DNA of 64,000 bases from Phytopythium helicoides (taxonomy: Eukaryota > Oomycota > Peronosporomycetes > Pythiales > Pythiaceae): the NCBI GenBank assembly GCA_024867545.1, contig JANFNE010000034.1, positions 62,001-126,000 of the forward strand. The letters are read 5' to 3'. The position numbers and the translations under genes were made by a program. Below the pieces are notes generated by a model. It saw only the letters and a list, made by a program, of their open reading frames with translations, had not been told where the DNA came from and made no database searches. Shown piece after piece: positions 56,512-64,000 of the stretch (its first letter is position 1; every line of letters begins with the position of its first letter).

Positions 56512-59500
56512 ATGGGGGATGATGCTGAGGTTCCCGCGGCCCTGGAGGACCCACGGCTGCAGCCCGGCGGCCTGTCGTGGCCTTCGGTGCGCGGCGCTCG
56601 TCTGCTGCGGCTGCTGACACCAAGAGACGCCGCGGAGCGCGAGCGCGAGCGCGAAGAGAGCGCGACAGGAGACGAGTCCGCGGCGGGGCCGGCGCTGGGC
56701 TTCGCAGTTGACATGTGCGTCCCCGCACCTGGCCACGTCGCGCTCGTGCTTTCGCGCCCGACGAGTGTGCAGCAGCGAGAGAGCGGAGCAGATGCGGCTG
56801 CTACAGTGTCGACGACAGCGCAGGTAGTGTATGTGATGGATGCTGTGCCGCCAAAGACGGCGGCGAGGAGCGACGCTGCTAGCGCGAGCTCCTCATCCAG
56901 CTCGACTCTCTCGGATTCGACACGGCGGTCGCTCTCGTCTGGTGCTGCAGGGCTGTTGACGGGGGTATTGGGCGCGACGAACAATTCGGCAAAGCCCACC
57001 ACGGGCGGGCGGTTTTCCATCGCGCCGGTCTCTTCGCTGCAAGATGTGAATGAGCTGGAGCTAATCGAAGAGCTGCTTGCAGTGCCACGCGTGGCGGGGA
57101 GTGACGGTGCCATCATCGCCAAGGCTCCGCTGCTGTGCGCACGTTTTGACTGTGCCAGTTGTAGGTATCAGATTTATCGGCGCGGAGTCAACCAAGACGC
57201 CGACAGCAATGGCGACCTCTGGCATGAGCTCACCACTTCGGTGTGTAGTCGCGAGAGAAGACGGCATGGCATTTTTGTGGGAGTGGCGCGCAGACTTGCA
57301 CCAGTGGACGTTTATGAATCGCTTCTGCTTCTTAGAGAATCCGAACCTGTCGTGGACCAAGCCTGTTGTTACATTCACTGCAACCCAAAGCGATAAACAA
57401 CGGGGAGACACTCGTCCGTCAGCCCAGCATCGTCATCACAGCAAAATGTCTACTTATGGACCAGGAGACATGGAAGAAGAAGTTGGTGGTCGTCTGGAGC
57501 TCGCATGGTGGTCTACAGAAGTCAAGCAGGAGCCCAAGCTCTGGCAGCGGTCAGTTCGTTTCGTGCGCGAAGCGAATACATTCCGCACTGATGTAGTCCT
57601 GGGAAGTGCGCATGCAATTCTTCCTTCTTCGTGCCCGGATATCACAACTCTGTTGCCGTCTAAACTCGGATTATGGGCACTCTCGCCAACCTGTGGAGTA
57701 TTCTTCCGGAGTGCGACGCTGCTGACAACTCTCCAAATGTCCTGGGGTGCTGTCACAACTAGTCAAGCTTCCAATTCTATCGATGAAGCTGATACTGTGG
57801 TTTTGGATGAATCTGATGTCCTGGCAGGGTGTATTCACAACGTGACAGGTGAACTTTTGGTCCTTCATCGCACAACGGGTGCTGTGTACCTTGTATCTCC
57901 TCCTCGAGTGTCTCTTTCAACCATATCCATCAAATTACAATCGAAGAAGCTGACTACTTTGGCTGGCTGGAAGCCTGGGTCGAACTGGGTTCGAGAAGTT
58001 GCAGGGCATCGACATGTGCTTCTGGTTTTAGCTGACAAACAAGACGGTTTGTCCTGTCTTGTACGTCTACAGCTTGATTACTGGCGAACAAATCGACTCG
58101 ATTGTTCTGCCGCTTGTATCGGGATCGCTTCCAGCGACGCTGTCAGCCATTGGTGGCAAGGCTGAAGTGCCACTACACTTATGGGCACTTCCAGGAAGAG
58201 CAAGCGGCGTTGGTCTCTGGTCGCGTTCCAGTTTCTGGACCTTACGCCTACCGTCTGCCAAGCAAGTTGCCGTCGCTCATCGAGTAATTCAACAAAATCC
58301 TGCAGCGGCGTTTAAATCCATGAAAGACTACGGTGAGAGTTCGCGACTTGACGCGGCGTTATTTGCGCTGGATAGCCTTGAGCAGGCCCTGACGTATGTA
58401 TCATCATCGAATGCTTCTACAAGTCAGTATACTCTCGAGGCGCAGCAAGTACCAGAAGGAAATGACGACAAGTGGCAAGACGCTGTCGCGTCAATGTCCA
58501 ACCCGGCGTTACTGCTTGCACTCCTCACGTCCGACAGCCGTCGTATGCCGACTGCGCTAGTGGACGAACTGGCGGCACTCGTCTGCGCCATCTACTCTGC
58601 TGCACGTGATCTTTCTGTTGCAGATCGAGGGTCTGTTGTACGACAAATTAGCTCGCGCACAGGAGATCCCAACCTTCCAGACGTTGGGATTAGTAGCTCA
58701 ATCGACAGTATCGCGCTCTCTGGGGCTGGTCGGCGTCTTGTGACCGGCTGCAAATCTCGAAGCGCTCAAGCATTTGGCGAACTGGGTGTTGCTAGCCAAG
58801 CGAAAGATTGCGCGCCTTCATTCGACCGCGTTTCTGAACGAAAAGCCGTCGGATGTGGCAAGCGGTGACCGGAAGAAGCTGCGAGAACAAATCGAAGGCG
58901 GCGAGGATGATGTGGATGCCTCGAACTTTCGACTGAGCAGAAAACTCCGACCCATGAGCAATTTACGATTTGCTGCGCAAAGCTGCGCCGAAGGGTCTCA
59001 GGGAAACAGTGGCTTGCACAACTCGAGGCGTTTTTACTGCCAAAAGTGTCGTTTAAACACGAACACAACGGGAGCAACGGCATGCCCAACCATTTGCTTT
59101 TTCACGAGGAGCGCGTGTTGGACGACTACGCACGGCATGGCGGCGCGCCGTCTTTTTCCAAGCACATGTATCTCGAATCAATGAGTCGGCTCTATCTTCT
59201 TCATGAGCCAGCACAACTTGTGGCGTTTGTAGAGTGCGTCGAGAAGTTTTGCCCTCGGATGTTCTCTCTTGCAGGTCATGCGAATGCAACCAAGTCGCAC
59301 TCCGAGCGCGCTCTGGCACTTTTGCCTCCTTTATCGCTGTTCATTCAGAGGGTCCGCGAGGACAAGAAGGATCTGGCAGCTCAAGAGTCACTGGAAGCAT
59401 ACGTGAAGCTGCTGTGCCACTGCGGACAATATGTGGAAGCCAGTCGGGCCCTACTGGACTGCAGTATGTACGAGCGTTGCAAGGACTTGGTCTTCAATCC

Positions 59501-59864
59501 GCTGGTGGACCTCAAACGCGAGTTAAGTGCGGGTGATGAGCCTGGCATTGATCAAGACACCTCCCAAAGAGATGGAGGGAACGCACAGAGTTGGGTAGAC
59601 AGGCAGGCAGCGACTGCAAGCATCTACTTCGCTCTAGTCGAGTACTGCGTCCGCCATCACAATGATGTGGACGAATTGGCTGCTCTTGTTGCACAGAAGC
59701 CTCCCCATGTTCCGCCACTAACACTGCTTCGCGCTCTTCGCTTGTGGTTAGAGGCGACAGCTGGCGATGCACCGCCGGAGGGATCCCGCGTGACAGTCGG
59801 TAAGCTTCGACCAGTGCTGTCGGTGCTACTGACAGCCGAGAAGAAAAGTAGTGTGGCAGTGTAG
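56512..59864 (+). CDS. Long beta-propeller plus helical-repeat protein, unknown (nucleoporin- or coat-like layout)
   Basis: At least five exons. ATG 56512 (MGDDAEVPAALEDPRLQPGG). Introns that restore frame: 57107-57164, 58560-58623, 58708-58770 and 58855-58940. Propeller-like blades include CVVAREDGMAFLWEWRADLH, WTFMNRFCFLENPNLSW and VAGHRHVLLVLADKQDGLSC followed by YVYSLITGEQIDSIVLPL. The last join needs a one-base deletion near 58053. The C-terminal half is helical: FKSMKDYGESSRLDAALFAL, IEGLLYDKLARAQEIPTFQT, HLANWVLLAKRKIARLHSTA, KQWLAQLEAFLLPKVSFKHE, LLFHEERVLDDYARHGG, LLCHCGQYVEASRALLD. A propeller followed by an alpha-solenoid recalls nucleoporins such as Nup133 or vesicle-coat subunits, but I cannot assign one. 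Convergent with dynein. Confidence 0.6.
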
Positions 59865-59953
59865 TTGTGTGAAACTCAAGTGGAAGTGTGCATGCAAAAG
59901 AGTCGATTGAAATGGAATCACACATGCAACTTCCATCTACGCTTCGTAAGAGC

Positions 59954-62900
59954 TTATGCCTCGAGCTGCCAGAGCGCGAGCGCAACTGAGCGCTGAACCC
60001 ACTTGGTTGTTGGGAACTGCGCTCCATTCACGTCAACGGCGACTGAGAACACAAGAGCATCTCGGCGGCTCGAGCGGTACACAGGGAGTTGCTGTGCGAC
60101 AATGGTCGAGCCGTCCATCACAACGTCTGTATCGTCACTTGGTGCCACCCATTGCAAACGCACCAGGGGCAGGTCATTGCGGAGCTCGTCCGACGGCGCA
60201 AACCCGGTCGCAGTCCACTGCGCACCTTCAAGTTGAACACCACGGGCAAATACAGCGCCGATCTCTTCTTCGCCATTCATGTTCTCATCCGTATCTGTCA
60301 CGATTTGGGCAACAAGGCGAAGCACATCCAGGGAGCAGTTGCGGGAGGCAGCAACGCTTTGACGGGCTGCAGTGACGAGCGCCTCGGGGGAGAAGAGCCC
60401 ACCGAGCCACACACCTCCACCAAGTTGGCGATGAAGACTCGTGAGCAGCGAAACACTTGATGGCGAAGAGGTTGAGGCAACTAGTACATGCGCCATCTGC
60501 TCGAGCTGCTTGATACGACGAGCGAAGTCGTTAAGCCATTCGCCGAGCGACAAGCTAGCATGAGTCGCGTACAACGCGCTCCAGACAGTGGGTAGTTGGT
60601 CGCGGCGCAATTCGCGCATGGCCTCGCGCACATCGGCGGTCGGCTTCCGTGTGTTGGCACACACATCTCGCACAGCCTCCAGAAGGCTCTTGACCGTTGA
60701 CAAATACGATGATCCCAGCTCCACCTCACGCGACACGCAACGGAATACCGGGTCTGCGAGTGCGGGGTGCTGAGCATACGTGTCCACTCCTGATGTTACT
60801 GACGGCAGGGAGGCGGGGAGTAGCTCAATCCATGCGTCCACACGGCGTGCAAGCTCCTTGACCCACGCTGGCTGAGCATCCGCGGCCGACTTGTTTTCCT
60901 GCTCTTCCTCTTGCTCAGTCTCTTCCTCTCCGCCATAAGCATCCTGTAGAGCACGCAGGTTGCGAAGCGTTGTTGCGCCTTCATTCATCAGGCGGCGCTG
61001 CTCAGCCGAACGAGGAAGACCCATCCACGACGGCGGGTTCGTAGTCGGCAGCTCGCGCACCCAGTCAACAAACTGCGCTTTTGTCTTTCCGCCAGCAATG
61101 ACCACCTCTTCGACAGTGTCGCCATCTGCTACTGAGCCCGATACAAGCGCGAACGTCGCCTCATAGCTCTCCGGTGTAAACACTTGGGCAAGCAACGTCG
61201 CCAGCAACGTCTCGTCGAACGAGTTGTCAACGCGTCCACCATAGACAGATTCTTGCAGAGTAGTGCGGATTGCCGCCCATGGAATGTTATCAGGTGGCAC
61301 GTGAGCGCGGCCGATGGCAACAGCATCCACCCAACGGTCAATTACATCGCAAGCGCCACGGAAATCCGACTGGCTAAACTCGTAAGCCTTGGACCAACCC
61401 ACTGGCACGTAGCGCAGACGTTCGTGCACCAGCGCGTGGAACCACGCAAGTAAGAGATATAGGCGCGCGCGTTCTGCAGGCGCACGGTGCATGCGCTCTG
61501 CCGGGACAGCCTCCAGCGAGCGCAGCATACTACGCTTCATCCCACTTGGAGCCTCGAACACGAACACATCGCAGCCACGAACGAGGTTCACGGGTAGCGG
61601 CGGCGACGCGCGTAGCTCGCTTGTTAGGAACAGCCGGAAACCAGGGTGCACAGACTCACGAGCGTTGTACAGCTTCTTCTCGAGACCAGCAAGCCACGAA
61701 GGGCACAAATGCACATTGCGGAGGAGTAGCCACGAACCATTTTTCATGGCTGTGTGAAGCGCCTTCTCGGCTGCATCAAAACCCTCAGCAGAACCCATCG
61801 ACACCGATGCATATTTCTTGCGCAGCGTAGCAGCCAGCTCGTCAATTTGCGCACTCGCATCGAATCCAGTGGTCGAACACAATAGCACTCCACGTGTTGC
61901 AACCGTGTCACGCTCGATATCAGCGCGGAAGTCACTCTCACCTCGCCACGGGAACTCCTTGCCGAACACGAGTGACACAAACCGCTCAAGAGCAAACATT
62001 ACTCGGTCAGGACGCACGAATTGTACAGCAATGGCGCTTCGGAATGCAGCACGGCGTGGGAACTCTGTACTTGAAATGGCGGATCCATCCCAGTCGCTCG
62101 GTAGATGCGCCTCGGGAGTGGTGCTTGCCACAAACGCATCCCAGCTCGGACCGTTCGCTTGGACGTGAGCCTCCACATGGCTGAAAAGAGGCAGTTGCGC
62201 TAGCTTAGCAAGCTGGTCCAGCTGCGACTTGGAAAACCGGGTGAGTAATTGGGCCATGGTTTCACGGACACCGCCAATATCTGCACGAAGGAATGCCGTA
62301 GCACTGCCCAGCAGAATGTCAATCTCCTCGTCGGTTGGGGCATCAAATGCTTTTGCTCCAGCATCCATCGCCACAGCATTTTCTTGCAGTAGCTCAAGGT
62401 AAATTTGAGCCTGGCGGAGTGCAAACATGAGCTTGTCACCCTCTTCAAGACCACGGCTGACGCGCATAGCCACCTGGGCAAATAGCTCTCGTGAGAGCTG
62501 CCCAATTCGCGCTGCCTGCGATTCGTCGCCGCTGGTCTCATGTGGGAGCGCCAACACCTGCGCCAGCAGAGCCAGGAAGAAGCTCAACGAATACTGGTAA
62601 AGCGAATGCACCGTAGCTAGGCTCTCGAGCGCGAAGAACAGCCGCGAGCTCGCCTTAGCTAACGGACGGTAGCGACTTGTGGCTTTTTCTACAAGCGCCA
62701 TGGTCACCTGAGTTTCGTCCACCTGTTTCGTGATATGTGCAGCCTCAGCCTTCATACTCTCTAGCGCATTAATGACGCGATCGTCATCGAGGATGTTGCC
62801 CTGCACGTTGTTGATCTGCTGTAGCAATGCATCTTCGAGCTCGCGCAGCTTTGCCTGATATTCACCCTGCAGCTTTAGCAAGCCGTTGCGCTTCTCTTCA

Positions 62901-64000
62901 GCCTCTGGTTGCTCCTGCTTGAGGAAGATGCTGAGAGCCTGGCTCTCCAGCGAGCTCGGCGTAACCGTGAAGTTGACGAAGGTAACACGCGAGCAAATGT
63001 CCGGCGAAAAGCGGCATGACGGATCGCGAGTGATGAGGAACAGCTTGAAATCAGGAGAGTAGTCGATCTCCTCGCCGCCAAGGCGAATTAACACACGACC
63101 ACCAGTCTTGTATAGTTCACGGTTGAGCACCGGATTCAAGATCGGGTCGATGTTCTCAACCTCATGCACAAGTAGCGCCGTACCAAAACGAATCGCGCTT
63201 GCCAGCACCTTCATGAAGGAGGCATCCAAGAACGACGTCTGCGTGATCTTGGAGTTGTTTGTCTTCAGAGCGTAGTTCTTCATAATGAAGGTGTTTGCTT
63301 GACCAGATGGATCAATGATAAGCGGGAAACGGTGGAATCGCTGGAGAATGATAGCGTTTTCATAGCACAGCTCATCTGCCGGAAGATCGCTCATCTGCCA
63401 TTCTAGCTGCTGGTTTGGCAGCGACAGGTAGTCAACGAAGCTCAACTGAGGCTTGAAGTGGATACCCATTGACTCCAGGATATCCCGCCAGTCTTGAACC
63501 AGGATTCTGCGTTGCTGGAAGTCCAGGAAGCCAACGTAGGTCAGGAACGCCGCACAAAGCATCGTGTCACCAACGAGCGTGCTCATCTGTGTCTCAAAAT
63601 CGTTGGCGCCGGCCTCCCATCGTTCACTCTCCTGCAGCAGGCTTTCCAGTAGCGCAACCGACCGTTGAACCTTCTTACTCACTAGTGCCATGTCGTTCTT
63701 GATCAACTGCGCCTCATTGATGAGTTCAGCGTACTCGTGTTTGTAGTTGGCGATACGCACTTCAAGTGCATCAATCGTTGCCTTCGCCTCTTCGTAGCGA
63801 GAACGTAGGTCCGCCGATTGCTCCACAAGATTCTGCACCTCGTCACGCAGCGGCTTGATACGGTGTAAAATGGCCGTGTAGTTAAGCTGAGAAACAACCC
63901 ACTTGTAGAGTGGACCGCACGCCTTAGATGCGCGGTTCACCTTTTCGTACTCAAAGTCCTCCGCATTCTCTACGTAGTTAGTCTGGATCGTGTGGCGTTG
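59954..64000 (-). CDS. Cytoplasmic dynein heavy chain, C-terminal motor part (5' end beyond right edge)
   Basis: Minus-end-directed microtubule motor. The visible 1,348 or so residues form one exon. They start in the stalk (VNRASKACGPLYKWVVSQLN, then LKPLRDEV-type coiled coil), then AAA5 (LVGDTMLCAAFLTYVGFLDF, ILQRFHRFPLIIDPSGQANT), further AAA-ring strands (VGGRVLIRLGGEEIDYSPDF-like segment, LFLITRDPSCRFSPDICSRV, VTFVNFTVTPSSLESQALSI), AAA6 (GSWLLLRNVHLCPSWLAGLE, FRLFLTSELRASPPLPVNLV, WSKAYEFSQSDFRGACDVID, VYGGRVDNSFDETLL) and the C-terminal domain ending VQRSVALALWQLEA. The phrase YGGRVDNSFDETLL and the VNRASKACGP stalk entry point to the cytoplasmic rather than axonemal class. AAA1-4 and the tail are outside the window. 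Confidence 0.95.
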   Translation of the reverse strand, partial: QRHTIQTNYVENAEDFEYEKVNRASKACGPLYKWVVSQLNYTAILHRIKPLRDEVQNLVEQSADLRSRYEEAKATIDALEVRIANYKHEYAELINEAQLIKNDMALVSKKVQRSVALLESLLQESERWEAGANDFETQMSTLVGDTMLCAAFLTYVGFLDFQQRRILVQDWRDILESMGIHFKPQLSFVDYLSLPNQQLEWQMSDLPADELCYENAIILQRFHRFPLIIDPSGQANTFIMKNYALKTNNSKITQTSFLDASFMKVLASAIRFGTALLVHEVENIDPILNPVLNRELYKTGGRVLIRLGGEEIDYSPDFKLFLITRDPSCRFSPDICSRVTFVNFTVTPSSLESQALSIFLKQEQPEAEEKRNGLLKLQGEYQAKLRELEDALLQQINNVQGNILDDDRVINALESMKAEAAHITKQVDETQVTMALVEKATSRYRPLAKASSRLFFALESLATVHSLYQYSLSFFLALLAQVLALPHETSGDESQAARIGQLSRELFAQVAMRVSRGLEEGDKLMFALRQAQIYLELLQENAVAMDAGAKAFDAPTDEEIDILLGSATAFLRADIGGVRETMAQLLTRFSKSQLDQLAKLAQLPLFSHVEAHVQANGPSWDAFVASTTPEAHLPSDWDGSAISSTEFPRRAAFRSAIAVQFVRPDRVMFALERFVSLVFGKEFPWRGESDFRADIERDTVATRGVLLCSTTGFDASAQIDELAATLRKKYASVSMGSAEGFDAAEKALHTAMKNGSWLLLRNVHLCPSWLAGLEKKLYNARESVHPGFRLFLTSELRASPPLPVNLVRGCDVFVFEAPSGMKRSMLRSLEAVPAERMHRAPAERARLYLLLAWFHALVHERLRYVPVGWSKAYEFSQSDFRGACDVIDRWVDAVAIGRAHVPPDNIPWAAIRTTLQESVYGGRVDNSFDETLLATLLAQVFTPESYEATFALVSGSVADGDTVEEVVIAGGKTKAQFVDWVRELPTTNPPSWMGLPRSAEQRRLMNEGATTLRNLRALQDAYGGEEETEQEEEQENKSAADAQPAWVKELARRVDAWIELLPASLPSVTSGVDTYAQHPALADPVFRCVSREVELGSSYLSTVKSLLEAVRDVCANTRKPTADVREAMRELRRDQLPTVWSALYATHASLSLGEWLNDFARRIKQLEQMAHVLVASTSSPSSVSLLTSLHRQLGGGVWLGGLFSPEALVTAARQSVAASRNCSLDVLRLVAQIVTDTDENMNGEEEIGAVFARGVQLEGAQWTATGFAPSDELRNDLPLVRLQWVAPSDDTDVVMDGSTIVAQQLPVYRSSRRDALVFSVAVDVNGAQFPTTKWVQRSVALALWQLEA

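Noticed and set aside
57107..57164. Frameshift in the propeller gene near 57160
   Set aside because: A 58-nt GT-AG intron restores frame (VAGSDG-IRFIGAES).
58741..58743. In-frame TGA as possible selenocysteine codon in the propeller/helical protein
   Set aside because: A 63-nt intron at 58708-58770 with consistent phase removes it; no redox motif surrounds it.

Overview
The window is nuclear DNA from an eukaryote, most likely an oomycete or close stramenopile. The reasons are short spliceosomal introns (about 55-110 nt, one near 190 nt), dense packing, GC-rich coding sequence, and a eukaryotic gene set: cytoplasmic-type valyl-tRNA synthetase, dynein heavy chain, UFD1, KIN17, THOC7, LETM1 and a DHHC acyltransferase. 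It also has an organelle-targeted branched-chain amino-acid enzyme (ketol-acid reductoisomerase) and a VTC2/GDPGP-type phosphorylase. The species cannot be fixed from sequence alone. Exon joins were derived by hand from reading frame, splice signals and remembered family motifs.

Layout. 1-5 kb: 5' part of valyl-tRNA synthetase and a protein with two deoxyribosyltransferase-like domains (both minus), then a 1.7 kb stretch with no supported gene. 5-13.4 kb: M1 aminopeptidase (plus), two membrane proteins (minus), UFD1 (minus) and, divergent from it, a sirtuin-family gene (plus). 13.4-31.7 kb: an almost unbroken minus-strand run holding a myristoylation-type AGC kinase, a GDP-hexose phosphorylase, three tandem short-chain dehydrogenases (the most downstream copy frameshifted), a small charged protein, a 2,499-residue Sfi1/IQ/ankyrin-like protein in one exon, SelO and an orphan. 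32-49 kb: compact genes in alternating, often divergent orientation: histidine phosphatase, IQ/PH-like protein, DHHC acyltransferase, a nuclear orphan, KIN17, THOC7, WD40 protein, DnaJ protein, an orphan, a DEDD 3'-5' exonuclease and a protein kinase with a C-terminal SH3 domain. 50-64 kb: ketol-acid reductoisomerase, PHP-domain phosphoesterase, LETM1-type mitochondrial protein, a long propeller/helical orphan and the motor C-terminus of cytoplasmic dynein heavy chain, cut by the right edge.

There is no operon logic. Recurrent themes are mitochondria (ketol-acid reductoisomerase, LETM1, SelO, perhaps the exonuclease), nuclear mRNA and chromosome functions (KIN17, THOC7, sirtuin) and the cytoskeleton (dynein, Sfi1-like protein). 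Many divergent pairs are separated by only 70-270 bp. Splice donors are mostly of the form GT(A/G)CG. Several genes carry isolated one-base frame breaks, so either the assembly has residual indels or some copies are decaying. No tRNA, rRNA, CRISPR array, intact transposon or viral gene was recognised.
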